Shown here: positions 18,281 through 27,737 of the stretch, piece after piece
Numbering within the stretch: the stretch's first letter is position 1
Layout of the letters: every line of letters begins with the position of its first letter
Source: JAFGTX01 sp942492225
Lineage (GTDB): Bacteria > Bacillota > Clostridia > Peptostreptococcales > Acidaminobacteraceae
NCBI GenBank assembly: GCA_942492225.1
Contig: CALODS010000013.1
Span: 74,973-138,972, forward strand
Direction of reading: 5' to 3'
Length of the DNA: 64,000 nt
Made by a program: the position numbers and the translations under genes
The notes under the pieces: model-generated
The model's database searches: none
The model's input: only the letters and a program-made list of their open reading frames with translations
What the model was told of the DNA's origin: nothing

Positions 18281-18307
18281 AAAGATTGAAATTTTGCATT
18301 ATTATAC

Positions 18308-18336
18308 ATTCTAATGTATATTTTTTCAACTGTCAA
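18308..18336 (-). promoter_or_regulatory. Promoter of the carAB transcript
   Basis: Read leftwards: TTGACA (18336-18331), a 17-base spacer, TAGAAT (18313-18308). It is placed about 35 bases before the PyrR site. An alternative TATAAT lies eight bases further on but is off-spacing. Confidence 0.8.
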
Positions 18337-18339
18337 GAA

Positions 18340-18897
18340 TTAATGTTTACGATTCCAAACAGTTTCTGTCATTTGAACTGGATCGTTTAACCTGTTTTTA
18401 TAAGTCAACTGATCTCCGTTTATTACAATTTCACAATAGTAGTTTAATTCAAGAACTTTTTCTTTAGCTTGCGTATGTTCATTAAGGCGTTCTACTATAT
18501 GTATAATAAGAGATGAGGTATCATGGTCAATAGATGTTATTTGATATCTTAAGATATCTGTTATTTGTCCATGCTCTTGCCCAATGACTAAAACATCATC
18601 AACAAACCTCAATATCCATGATGGATCATCAACGTATGTCCAATCTTGTTTCGAAATATTATCAAGCATGATTAAATCTTCAGGTGTAAACAATGATAAA
18701 TCTTCATCTTTAATATGCATTGCTTCAACTTCTTCATCTGCATTTTGTATTTCAATAGCCGAATCAATTTGTAGCTCCATAATTGTTGTTGGTTCTGTAC
18801 TTTCGGGTGTTATGTTTTCAGCATTATCAGCTGAAACATTACAACCGCTTAATAACAAACCGAGTGATAAAATTAACAGGAATTCTTTAGCTTTCAT
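18340..18897 (-). CDS. Lipoprotein of unknown function
   Basis: The N-terminus MKAKEFLLILSLGLLLSGCNVSADN is a lipoprotein signal peptide with lipobox LLSGC, so the mature protein of about 170 residues should be anchored outside the membrane. It is followed by a Thr/Glu-rich linker (ENITPESTEPTT). The rest resembles nothing I know. I start at the ATG of MKAKEF, nine bases after AAAGGTG. Its 3' end reaches to within a few bases of the carAB promoter. Confidence 0.75.
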   Translation of the reverse strand: MKAKEFLLILSLGLLLSGCNVSADNAENITPESTEPTTIMELQIDSAIEIQNADEEVEAMHIKDEDLSLFTPEDLIMLDNISKQDWTYVDDPSWILRFVDDVLVIGQEHGQITDILRYQITSIDHDTSSLIIHIVERLNEHTQAKEKVLELNYYCEIVINGDQLTYKNRLNDPVQMTETVWNRKH

Positions 18898-18983
18898 CGC
18901 CTTCAACACCTTTATGAGATTATGTTAAATCTATAGTAGAATAAAGTATTTTCGTGTGCTTGTCAAGGGATCTTATGGTTTGT

Positions 18984-19403
18984 TTATAATTTCTTATCGT
19001 TTTTTACTTTGTCAAACAATACTGGTACGATTTTGGGATAAGTAAGATCATTCGGTAAAACATCAAATGCTTTGATTTCCTTAATTTCAAATTCTAGTGC
19101 ATTATCAAAGGCATCGGCCTCTGCATAGCACAACAATCCGTATGAGGATATTTCCCCCTCTGTAACAGAATAAGCGCAGACTGGCTCAATTTTGAATATT
19201 GAAGCACCTGTTTCTTCTATTAGTTCTCTCTTTGCAGCGTCATGTATGTTTTCACCGTGTTCTCTTCTACCACCAGGAAATTCCCAAGTTGTTCTCTCTC
19301 TATGTTGAACGAAAATCCATTTATCCTTGTAACGCGTCACAATAACAGCGTATTTAAAGGCATCATTTGAAATCGCTTTAATTTCATAAAATTTGACTAT
19401 CAT
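18984..19403 (-). CDS. NUDIX hydrolase
   Basis: About 139 residues with a full NUDIX box, GGRREHGENIHDAAKRELIEETG, matching G-x5-E-x7-R-E-x2-E-E-x-G. The segment WIFVQHRERTTWEFPGG before it is typical of MutT-like members. It hydrolyses a nucleoside diphosphate linked to another group; the substrate is not readable. Three adjacent start codons follow AAGAGGTG, and I take the one with best spacing. Confidence 0.9.
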   Translation of the reverse strand: MIVKFYEIKAISNDAFKYAVIVTRYKDKWIFVQHRERTTWEFPGGRREHGENIHDAAKRELIEETGASIFKIEPVCAYSVTEGEISSYGLLCYAEADAFDNALEFEIKEIKAFDVLPNDLTYPKIVPVLFDKVKNDKKL

Positions 19404-19441
19404 CATCACCTCTTAAACGAAACGCATTCTATTTCAAACAA

Positions 19442-19780
19442 CTACTCGTGCAAAAACCAAACTTTTTTTATAAGCTTATCTTCTACTTCATAGATGGCAA
19501 CAGCTTTAACTATTTTACCTACTTCAATCCCAGTTACATGTTCATGATCGATAACTTTCGAGCCTATAACGATGCGATTAACCAAAGTCGCATGTACTTT
19601 ATCTACTTCGAAGCGTTGTCTATATCGATCAATCATTAATTTTTTACCGCTAAAAATCAGACTATTATCAATAAGATTTCTCACTTCTACATCGTCATGA
19701 TAAGTAGACATAAATCCTTCTAAGTCGTGATTATTGTAATAATCTAATTGCTTTTGAACAATGTCTTCTGAATGTGTCAT
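19442..19780 (-). CDS. SnoaL/NTF2-like fold protein
   Basis: This 112-residue protein has the opening pattern VQKQLDYYNNHDLEGFMSTYHDDVEV and the later GSKVIDHEHVTG, as in the NTF2-like/SnoaL superfamily of small cone-shaped proteins (nuclear-transport-factor fold, ketosteroid-isomerase relatives). Function is unknown. A GGAGAGGAAG ribosome site supports the start. It lies between a NUDIX gene and a small membrane protein, all leftwards and closely spaced. Confidence 0.75.
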   Translation of the reverse strand: MTHSEDIVQKQLDYYNNHDLEGFMSTYHDDVEVRNLIDNSLIFSGKKLMIDRYRQRFEVDKVHATLVNRIVIGSKVIDHEHVTGIEVGKIVKAVAIYEVEDKLIKKVWFLHE

Positions 19781-19794
19781 GTCTTCCTCTCCTT

Positions 19795-20268
19795 TTATAT
19801 CTGTGATAAAACATCCTCAATATTTTCACTTGTTACTTTACCAAACCCCTCTATAAAAAGTAAGAGGCGTTCAATATCTTCTTTATTATAATTCTGAGCA
19901 TCTTTGATAGATAAGGCTAACTTGCCTTCAAATACCAAATTATAAACACGCTTCTTTCCCGTAGATTTACGCTCGAGCACTATTTTTTTTATTTCTTCAC
20001 ACGTAACTTCTCTTGTGAAGGTTAATCCCTTATAGACGAAAATTTGCTCATCAATTCTAATCGTTTTATAGAAATAGTTAATAAACGCTAGCACCATCAA
20101 TGCAGTTGCAGTTAATTGTGCACTTATAACCACTGGATTAAAAACATTTTCCATAATCGCAACACCAAATATTTGAAATAAATTCAGCGCAATGATGAAT
20201 GTAAGACCACCAAAATACATTTTATAAAACTTTGGTTTAATAATTTCACGTGATTGTTTCGTTTCCAT
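19795..20268 (-). CDS. Membrane protein with a C-terminal PH-like region
   Basis: The 157 residues include two membrane segments (about 17-38 and 46-68) followed by a cytoplasmic beta-rich part (QIFVYKGLTFTREVTCEEIKKIVLERK) with the look of the bacterial PH-like domains attached to two-helix anchors. AGAAGGAG lies before the ATG. It ends 14 bases before the next gene. No function can be assigned. Confidence 0.65.
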   Translation of the reverse strand: METKQSREIIKPKFYKMYFGGLTFIIALNLFQIFGVAIMENVFNPVVISAQLTATALMVLAFINYFYKTIRIDEQIFVYKGLTFTREVTCEEIKKIVLERKSTGKKRVYNLVFEGKLALSIKDAQNYNKEDIERLLLFIEGFGKVTSENIEDVLSQI

Positions 20269-20387
20269 ATAGTCTCCTTCTATGTTTATGTATTAACACT
20301 CACTATCAGTGTAGTATTTTCTTCTTCTATTATTAATCAACAACAATGACACGCTGCCATTGTTTTAAACCTTATCTAATTCTCTAA

Positions 20388-20663
20388 TTAACCGAATGTC
20401 GGAAAACCATTTGTGGTAAAAACTTTTAAGACAATATCAACAACCGTTAATATAATTGCAAACCGCAACTGTCCTTTTAATGCAATCACAATCAACTCTT
20501 TTCTATCGTCCACAGCTTTTGTGTATACATACAACCATCTAGCAACATTTAACCATACACCAACAATTACCAATGAAATACTTAACAACAAGCTCAGTAA
20601 AATTCCAATGGCCAAAAAAAATGATAATTCAACCAGTAATTTTATGATTTCTTTTTTCTCCAT
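20388..20663 (-). CDS. Small membrane protein, unknown
   Basis: This 91-residue protein has two strongly hydrophobic stretches (LSFFLAIGILLSLLLSISLV and FAIILTVVDIVLKVF) joined by a segment with charged residues (KAVDDRKEL). It has AAGAGGAG before the ATG. I do not recognise it. The spaces on both sides (20269-20387 and 20664-20927) hold no clear feature. Confidence 0.6.
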   Translation of the reverse strand: MEKKEIIKLLVELSFFLAIGILLSLLLSISLVIVGVWLNVARWLYVYTKAVDDRKELIVIALKGQLRFAIILTVVDIVLKVFTTNGFPTFG

Positions 20664-20927
20664 ACACTCCTCTTTTCCAAAAACGCCTTAATAAAACATC
20701 CTCATAAGTCTAAGCATATAAATCAATGTGCTTGTACATTTTCATTTTTCTATATATCCTAGTAGAATCATATCAAATTCATTGGTTTTCGTGAAGTTTT
20801 TTATTCTGTAAAAATACAATCACCATCCATTATTTGACGTTTTGACTAATCCATCTCAGGGTACATTTAAAAACGTAAAAATAAAGACATCATTGATATG
20901 TTTAGGGGTAAGGGAGGAAAAGTAAAA

Positions 20928-23049
20928 ATGAAGAAAAGGCCAATCAAGGATAAAAATCAACCAAAAGATCATAAAAAGTTAAAAAGAACAAAGAAAGTTG
21001 AAGGATTCAGTATTTCCAACAAAATTACATTTTCAATTATTGTAACCAGTTTAATTGTGGTTCTCGCTTTAGGTATTATTATCAGTTATTTTTTATATAC
21101 TAATGTTGGAAAGTCATCCCGTGAAATGGCTGTCAATCAAGTTGAAGCAAATGTTTCAAAATTTCAACAAGAGTTCTCTGAAATCGAAACTGCTGTAGAT
21201 GTCCTATCTTATCAATTAGCAGAAAAAGTTGACCTAAGAAACGCTAAGACAGATCCGCAATACCTTAAAGATTTAAAAAGGGAGTTGACACCTCAACTCG
21301 CTTTTATTGGTCAACAATCAAAACTATCACCTAGTCTCTATGTCTATTTCAATGTAGATATGTTCAAGCAAGAGGTTGATATATGGTTGCTTGATGATGG
21401 GAATGGCAACTATGTCCTTCAAGATTCCTTTGGTATGGATTATTACAAAGATTACAACGCATGGTACAATGATCCATTAGACAACAAAGTTGCATCATGG
21501 ACTTTTCCATATGTTTCGGCTGCCGGTGGCCTTATTTCTTCTTATGTTACACCAATTATGAAAGATGGCGAAGCAATTGGCCTTGTTGGTATGGACTTTT
21601 ATTTAGATGATATAGAGCAAGCACTTTCTGAAATAAAACTATTTGACACTGGATATCTTTATTTAATGCATCCAGATGGCCGAACAATGGTGCATCCAAG
21701 AGTAGAATTTGGAACGAATATGCTTGACGTTGGTGACTTTAAAGATTTATTGGAAGAAATGAACACCAAAGAAACTGGATTTACATCTTATGAAAGAGAC
21801 GACAAAAAAGTTGTTATAGCTGCTTTTAGTCATCTTAAAAATGGCTGGATTGTTGCTTCTAGTATTCCAGAAAGTGAAGTACTCAGTATACTAAATCTTG
21901 TTATTCGTATCTTAATTACAGTTAGTATCACTGCAATTATTCTCTCTTTATTTATCGCTAGCTTCGTTGGAAGAAGTATCAGCAAACCAATATTGGAAGT
22001 AATAAAAGCGACTGATAAAATCAAAGAGGGCGACTTCACTGTAACCGTAAAAACAAAATCTAAAGATGAAACAAAACTTCTTGCAGATGGATTAAATAAT
22101 ATGACAGAAAGTGTGCGCCAATTATTATTAGAAGCTAAAAATGGTCAGTCAGCAGATGACAGATGAAGCTTCTACACTGGCTTCAATGTCAGAAGAAACT
22201 TCTGCAACCGCATCACAAGTAGAGATTACCGTTAATGAAATTGCTTCTGGAACAAATGATACAGCGCGCGATGCAGAGAACGGTGTTGTTGTTGCCTCAA
22301 CTATTGACGAAAAATTTGAATCGTTAAATCATAATAGTGTTTTGATGCGTGAAAATGCTGAAGAAGCTATCAAAGTTAACAAAGAAGGCGTCAACGTTCT
22401 AAAAGTATTAAGTGAACAATCTGAAGTTAGTAGAAAATCCAATCAAGATGTTGCGGAAGCAGTTCTTAGACTAGATGAAGGTACGAAGTCAATTTCTGCC
22501 ATTATCGAAACGATTACATCAATTACTGCACAAACTAATCTTTTGGCATTAAACGCTTCTATTGAAGCTGCAAGAGCTGGAGAAGCAGGGCGTGGTTTTG
22601 CTGTTGTTGCAGATGAAATCAGAAAACTTGCAGAAGATTCAGGAAATGCTGCAAATGAAATCAAAGATATCGTCATTAATCTACAAACCGAAAGTAAGGA
22701 AACTGTCAATATAATGAATCAAGTTGGAGAAATTAGCGAAGAGCAAAATAAAGCTGTTGAAAACGTAGATGGTGTTCTCGTGAAAATTTTCAAGTCGGTT
22801 GATTCTATTGCAAATCAAATTGAATTGGTTGCACAAGAAATGTCATCTATTAATGATGATAAAAATGAAATTGTCGCCGCCATCAACAATATATCTGCTG
22901 TGACAGAAGAAACGGCTGCCGCAACTGAAGAAGTAACTGCATCAATGTCACAACAAACAAATGCGATTGATGAGGTTGCAAAAAGTGCTGAAAATCTTAA
23001 TGTTCTTTCAAATAAATTAAATGAAAATATTAATGTCTTTAAAATTTAA
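20928..23049 (+). pseudogene. Methyl-accepting chemotaxis protein, split by one extra base
   Basis: The two frames together make one receptor of about 706 residues. Part one (to 22166) has a lysine-rich start, a membrane helix, an extracellular Cache-type sensor (near 60-290), a second helix and a HAMP domain. Part two holds the coiled signalling domain with the hairpin LLALNASIEAARAGEAGRGFAVVADEIR. At 22141-22146 the sequence AAAAATGGTCAGT, with one G removed, joins EAKN to VSQQMTDEAS in frame. The start at MKKRPIKDK follows GGGAGGAAAAG. This may be a recent mutation or a sequencing error; if intact, it is a membrane chemoreceptor signalling to CheA. Confidence 0.85.
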
Positions 23050-23085
23050 TAATCGTTTTCTATAAACTTAGCGTCATACCAATTA

Positions 23086-23118
23086 AGAGCTATCCACTTT
23101 AAAATGGATAGCTCTTTC
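23086..23118. terminator. Bidirectional terminator
   Basis: AGAGCTATCCA pairs perfectly with TGGATAGCTCT around an eight-base loop, with T-rich flanks on both sides. It separates the convergent chemoreceptor and the metallo-hydrolase gene. Confidence 0.85.
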
Positions 23119-23119
23119 C

Positions 23120-23953
23120 TTAATACTTTAAGACCATCCCAACACCAACTTCTTGTAGATTAGCGACTCTAGATAAAGCAATTTTTGACTTCAAATCTGT
23201 ACAATGACAAGCATGCACTTCTTTTGCATTTAACTGCTCAAAGTAATTCACTGTCTTATCCATCACGTTAGTACTTGGATTCAGCAAATGAAATCCTCCT
23301 ACTACATCTACAATACGATCATCTTTGCAAATTTTCTTTGCATATTCAACGATATTACAAATACCAGAATGTGAACAAGCAGTTATAATAACCAATCCAT
23401 TCTCCGATTGATAAACGAGAGCAGAATCGTCTAGCAGATAATCTGCTCTTTCTGTATTCTCTTCCATTATTGTTCCGATAGAATCTAATCCCTCAAAATT
23501 ATTTGTTCTTTCAATTTCTCCTAAAAATACAAGTTTATCCGTTAACCAATAAGGTTCTTTTGTTAACTGCATCTTATAATGTACTTTCAATTTTTTTTCA
23601 TCAACGAGCGTACCAATGTCTTCACTGTTGTACCGCTTATATTTTAATGCATCTGGATGTGAAACAAATGAAGGTTTCTTATAAGTTAATCTTTCAATAA
23701 TAGCTTCTTGTTGTAATCTCATCAAAGGGATAAGACCCCATGAATGATCAATATGTCCATGCGAAATAACGATATAGTCAATATTTAACATGTCCAGTTG
23801 CATTTTTTTAGCATTTTCAAGAAAAACATCTGAGTATCCCGTATCAAATAATATATTGACGTCACCTTCTTTAATATAGTAAGATACACCAGGTTCAGCT
23901 TTAAAATATCGATCAATGATTGTATTATTATCAAGTAAAACATGTAATTCCAT
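23120..23953 (-). CDS. MBL-fold metallo-hydrolase
   Basis: This protein of about 277 residues has the metallo-beta-lactamase metal motif SHGHIDHSWG, a further histidine in ITACSHSGICNIV and another in GGFHLLNP. That arrangement matches the archaeal/bacterial group annotated with 7,8-dihydropterin-6-methyl-aminobenzene phosphate synthase-like proteins. I start at MELHVLLDN, after GAAAGGGTGAT; the frame is open to 24052 but crosses a terminator. The substrate is unknown. Confidence 0.85.
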   Translation of the reverse strand: MELHVLLDNNTIIDRYFKAEPGVSYYIKEGDVNILFDTGYSDVFLENAKKMQLDMLNIDYIVISHGHIDHSWGLIPLMRLQQEAIIERLTYKKPSFVSHPDALKYKRYNSEDIGTLVDEKKLKVHYKMQLTKEPYWLTDKLVFLGEIERTNNFEGLDSIGTIMEENTERADYLLDDSALVYQSENGLVIITACSHSGICNIVEYAKKICKDDRIVDVVGGFHLLNPSTNVMDKTVNYFEQLNAKEVHACHCTDLKSKIALSRVANLQEVGVGMVLKY

Positions 23954-24044
23954 ATTATCACCCTTTCTAACTTCAATTGTGTTTTTATAAATAACTACTG
24001 ACTGAATTATTTTAAATAGTTTAACATAATTACACGTATAATAA

Positions 24045-24073
24045 AGCCCCATCTAAAAAAATGGGGCATCAAA
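24045..24073 (-). terminator. Terminator of the MFS gene
   Basis: GCCCCAT at 24048 pairs with ATGGGGC at 24063; read leftwards it is followed by TTTATTATA. It lies seven bases past the stop at 24080. Confidence 0.65.
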
Positions 24074-24079
24074 AGTTTA

Positions 24080-25252
24080 TTATTCAAGCTGCGTTTCATT
24101 TATAGAACCATCATTTATTTTCTTTTGATAGCTATATATTCGTAAGAGAATGAGTGATAATAAACTCATTGCAACACAAATGCCAAATCCTAATTGTAAA
24201 GAATGATTGGCTGCTTTTCCAATGATTACGTTACCTAGTGATGCTAATAATCCACCAATCATAGAATATATTGATAAAATCGTTGCGCGATCATTACTTT
24301 TTATTCCTTTATTTTTGATATCTAGTTCAATAGGACCAATAATAGATATGCTGATTGCAATCGTACCAACAGATGCAACACTTATAATTGGATTTTTAGT
24401 AACTATCAGCAGTGAACAACTCATCATAATCAATAGGACCAATAAACTCATTGCATTATTATTACCGAACTTTTTGCTAATCACATTTGCCTTAGCCGAT
24501 ATCAACCGACCACACTGAATAATTGCAATAACAAGTCCAAAATACATTGGATTTATGCCCGCACGACTGTATTGAACTTGATTTAGAAAAACAGTCACAG
24601 CCTGTGCGACTTCCATAATTAATGCTATTGCAACTACAAATATCAGGATTGTTTTATCCTGAAAAGCCAGTTTAAAAGAGTTCACCATCCTTGGTGATTT
24701 GTTTTTCTTATCCTGAACTTCAACCAAAAACAAGGTTAAAACCGCAGATAATCCATAGGGATAGATTGTATAAAGTGCTGTATTCGCCATAGCACTTGCA
24801 ACAATAACTGTTGATGCGAGAGAAGCCATAATAAATCCTAACGTTCCAAAAGCACTATAACGTCCAAATATACGTTGAGCTTCTGATGCATCTATAGAGG
24901 CATAAATCAAGGCCGTATCACACCCAGATAATCCTGAAAAAACAATCGCCAATAAAATACGTTCTACTAAAAACATTTGAAAACTATGGGCTTGATAAAA
25001 TACTATTTTCGAAATAAAAAATAGTGTGTTCACGACAACTAATGTCTTCTTGTAACCAAATCTATCCGAAATCCAACCCCAAGGTACTTCAAGAAGGATA
25101 AGCAACACCCATGAGATGGACTCAATTATAAAAATATCGGACATAGAAAGACCCCTAGCTTGTCTAAATAGAGTCGCTACGGGACCATAAAAAACAAAAC
25201 CTTGCAAAAATATAATTGCATACAATAAGTACACATTTCTCGTATTATTCAA
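24080..25252 (-). CDS. Major facilitator superfamily transporter
   Basis: The 390-residue protein has about twelve hydrophobic segments and the MFS loop motif between helices 2 and 3, GWISDRFGYKKTLV (G-x3-D-R-x-G-x-R/K-x2). It is probably a drug-type exporter at the membrane; the substrate is unknown. The start is TTG, eight bases after GGAGGTG. A long leader precedes it with a possible promoter and a five-codon micro-frame, which hints at regulated expression. Confidence 0.88.
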   Translation of the reverse strand: MNNTRNVYLLYAIIFLQGFVFYGPVATLFRQARGLSMSDIFIIESISWVLLILLEVPWGWISDRFGYKKTLVVVNTLFFISKIVFYQAHSFQMFLVERILLAIVFSGLSGCDTALIYASIDASEAQRIFGRYSAFGTLGFIMASLASTVIVASAMANTALYTIYPYGLSAVLTLFLVEVQDKKNKSPRMVNSFKLAFQDKTILIFVVAIALIMEVAQAVTVFLNQVQYSRAGINPMYFGLVIAIIQCGRLISAKANVISKKFGNNNAMSLLVLLIMMSCSLLIVTKNPIISVASVGTIAISISIIGPIELDIKNKGIKSNDRATILSIYSMIGGLLASLGNVIIGKAANHSLQLGFGICVAMSLLSLILLRIYSYQKKINDGSINETQLE

Positions 25253-25339
25253 TTAAAACACCTCCGAATTAGAAAACACAAATAGAACCAATACTTTTTC
25301 GTATCAGCTAACAGGTTTTATATATTATCTCGGTGTATT

Positions 25340-25402
25340 TTAAATCAAACTATACATTTTGCAGATCTCCTTATTAACTTTCATTGTCAATATTATATCT
25401 TA
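25340..25402 (-). promoter_or_regulatory. Possible promoter and five-codon leader frame for the MFS gene
   Basis: Read leftwards there is a TATAAT at about 25402-25397 with TTGTTA 17 bases upstream, then AAGGAG and an ATG at 25357 that opens a tiny frame, MYSLI, ending at 25340, about 90 bases before the MFS start. Such leaders occur before inducible exporters, but a tiny frame can be chance and no clear attenuator hairpin was found. Confidence 0.3.
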
Positions 25403-25471
25403 TTATGTTCAAAGTAACAATCAAGTAGGATAGTGAAAATAGATTTCATAATATTTTTTTATTCACTAAGA

Positions 25472-25870
25472 CTACTTACTTTTTCCACAACATGAGCATT
25501 TTTTATCATGGACATTCAGGTATCCTTCACACGATGAACATTTCAAACGTTTTTTCTCATGTGTTAAGTAATACGTCATTCCCTTATCTTTAATCAGAGT
25601 CATATTCTGAATAAGACTTTCTTGATATCTTGTTTGATAACTTTTGTCTAAACGCTTAATCAACGTGCATGGGTAATCACTACATTCATAACAAAATTCT
25701 AAATTACGTTCTGCGGTGCACGCTTTAATCTTGCATTTTATACATGATGCTGGTTTATCACCACTCACAACTCTACAACCTAAACAAGCTTTTTTCTTCT
25801 TGTGATGAACATAACAATAGGTACAATTCATTCCACATGGTGCAACCATTTTTTTATCGTGGTTCAGCAT
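25472..25870 (-). CDS. DUF3795-type cysteine-rich protein
   Basis: This 132-residue protein has about fifteen cysteines in pairs: CGMNCTYC, CLGC, CIKCKIKAC, CYECSDYPC and a C-terminal CSSC/CSCCGK. The order APCGMNCTYC...C-x2-C...YECSDYPC is that of the DUF3795 family, presumed metal binding and common in anaerobes. Function is unknown. AGGAGGAG precedes the ATG. Confidence 0.8.
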   Translation of the reverse strand: MLNHDKKMVAPCGMNCTYCYVHHKKKKACLGCRVVSGDKPASCIKCKIKACTAERNLEFCYECSDYPCTLIKRLDKSYQTRYQESLIQNMTLIKDKGMTYYLTHEKKRLKCSSCEGYLNVHDKKCSCCGKSK

Positions 25871-26021
25871 GGTAAACTCCTCCTGTTATTAATATCAATT
25901 ATAATTTATTTATATATATATCATATTACGCTTTATCCTAAAATATTACAAGAATGCATCTTCAGTATAGTAACATTCAAAGTCGTTGATACGTCTTGCT
26001 TAGAACGAGATTTATTAGCTA

Positions 26022-26050
26022 TTGCCCTTTAAATCACATATGGTTATAAT
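26022..26050 (+). promoter_or_regulatory. Promoter of the secreted-protein gene
   Basis: TTGCCC at 26022, a 17-base spacer, and TATAAT at 26045, ending 23 bases before the start codon. Confidence 0.65.
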
Positions 26051-26073
26051 GATAATTGAAAGGAGGTGACATA

Positions 26074-26700
26074 ATGAAAAAGACCTTATTATTATTCTTT
26101 ATTTTGAGTTTATTTGTTACTGGGTTTACCCACAGTTCCTATGCAACCACAACAGCTGTAAAATCAGAAACGGATGAAGTCAAAACAATCACCCTAGTCA
26201 TTGACGGTAAAGATGTAATGCTTGACTGTATTATAAAGGATGAACAGTTATTCTTGGCTATTAATGAACTCGCGCCAGCTCTTGATATGACATTAGAGGC
26301 AAATGTATTTAATAAGCCTATGCTGACATCTAATCCAGAAAATACAGTTTCTTATGGTACTACTCAGTTAGATTTTACAACAACTGTTCTATCCAACAAT
26401 TCTGTAGGAAGTGATTGGTACTATTATATTCAGTTACAAAATCATACATATAATCTAGACGATCAAAGTAATATCATTACTTTAAATGGCGACAATCTTG
26501 GTTTTGAGCTAGTGGCCTATGAATATGATAAAGAAGCGTCCGACTACGGAAGAACTTTTCTTGTCGTACCTTATTCAGAACTTGCAAAAGGGATGCCGTT
26601 GACCTATACAGAAACAGTGAAAGTCGTTGAAGATGGCGGAGAATATTCAGGTAATGTTGCAACAATTGAATTTAATGTGACACTCACACCAATGCAATAA
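26074..26700 (+). CDS. Secreted protein of unknown function
   Basis: This 208-residue protein begins with a clear signal peptide (KKTLLLFFILSLFVTGFTHSSYA). The first part, VIDGKDVMLDCIIKDEQLFLAINELAPAL, resembles the copper-amine-oxidase-type N-terminal repeat found in clostridial surface proteins, but only loosely. The rest is beta-rich. The start at MKKTLLL follows GAAAGGAGGTGAC. It stands alone with its own promoter and terminator. Confidence 0.75.
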   Translation: MKKTLLLFFILSLFVTGFTHSSYATTTAVKSETDEVKTITLVIDGKDVMLDCIIKDEQLFLAINELAPALDMTLEANVFNKPMLTSNPENTVSYGTTQLDFTTTVLSNNSVGSDWYYYIQLQNHTYNLDDQSNIITLNGDNLGFELVAYEYDKEASDYGRTFLVVPYSELAKGMPLTYTETVKVVEDGGEYSGNVATIEFNVTLTPMQ

Positions 26701-26705
26701 AACGT

Positions 26706-26751
26706 AAAAGAGAGTAGATGACTTCATTGAAGTCGCTACTCTCTTTTATTG
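26706..26751. terminator. Bidirectional terminator
   Basis: AAAAGAGAGTAG at 26706 pairs with CTACTCTCTTTT at 26736, with an inner GACTTC/GAAGTC pairing. It serves the convergent secreted-protein gene and the opp operon. Confidence 0.9.
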
Positions 26752-26782
26752 TTGGAAGCTAAATAGCTTCAATGAAAAGGGA

Positions 26783-27737
26783 TTATTTTTTAAAAAGATG
26801 ACATGCCACAAAATGACCTGGTGACACCTCTTCTAGTTGAGGCTCTTTTTGTCTACAAATATCTTCCGTGAAGTTACAACGGTTACTAAATCTGCAATTT
26901 TCTTCTGGATTAATCGGTGATGTTATTTCACCTTGCAAAATTATTTTTTCAACTTTATTGTCTAAACTTGGTCTTGGAATTGCTGATAATAATGCTTTTG
27001 TATAAGGATGAATTGGATTTTCAAACAATTCTTCAGAACTTGCTTTTTCGATTAGTTTCCCTAAGTACATCACCGCAATGTCGTCAGAGAAATGATTGAC
27101 AACTGATAAATCATGGGTAATAAACACATAAGTTAAACCCAGTTTCTTTTGTAGATCTTTCATTAGATTTAAAATTTGTGCTTGAATAGATACATCTAAA
27201 GCTGATACAGGTTCATCACAAATAATAAATTTCGTATTTAGTGCCAAGGCTCGGGCGATGCCAATTCTTTGTCGTCTTCCCCCCGTCTAGCTCATGAGGA
27301 TAAGTATTCATCAATCGTCTTGAAAGTCCAACTAAATCCATCAATTCTAAAACACGTTCAAATCTTTTTGTTTTATCTGTAATTAATTTATTTAACTTGA
27401 TTGGTTCTTCAATTATTTCACTTACCGTCATTCTTGGATCAAGTGAGGAGAATGGATCTTGAAAAATGATTTGCATTTCTTTTCTTAATTCACGCATCTC
27501 ATTAGCATTGAGTGTTCGAATATCTCTACCATTGTAGATAATTTCGCCATCAGTCGCTTCAAGAAGTCTTAATATGACCCGTCCAGTTGTTGATTTACCA
27601 CAACCTGACTCTCCTACTAATCCTAATGTTTTTCCTTTTTCGATGGAAAAATCAACGCCATCCACTGCATGTAATTTTCCTTTAGGAGTATCAAAATACT
27701 TTTTTAAATTTTTTACTTCAATTAATTTTTCAGCCAT
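26783..27737 (-). pseudogene. oppF: Oligopeptide ABC transporter ATP-binding protein OppF, split by one extra base
   Basis: Both parts of an OppF-type ATPase are present. The first (27737 to about 27280) has Walker A GESGCGKST, the Q-loop IFQDPFSSLDP and the start of the signature motif HELDGG. The second (to 26783) has Walker B FIICDEPVSALDVS, THDLSVV and the oligopeptide-binding C-terminal cysteine motif (CRFSNRCNF). Removing one G from the run of six at 27279-27284 restores the signature HELDGGRRQRIGIARALAL. A homopolymer is a typical place for a sequencing error. If the change is real, the peptide transporter lacks one ATPase. Confidence 0.88.
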
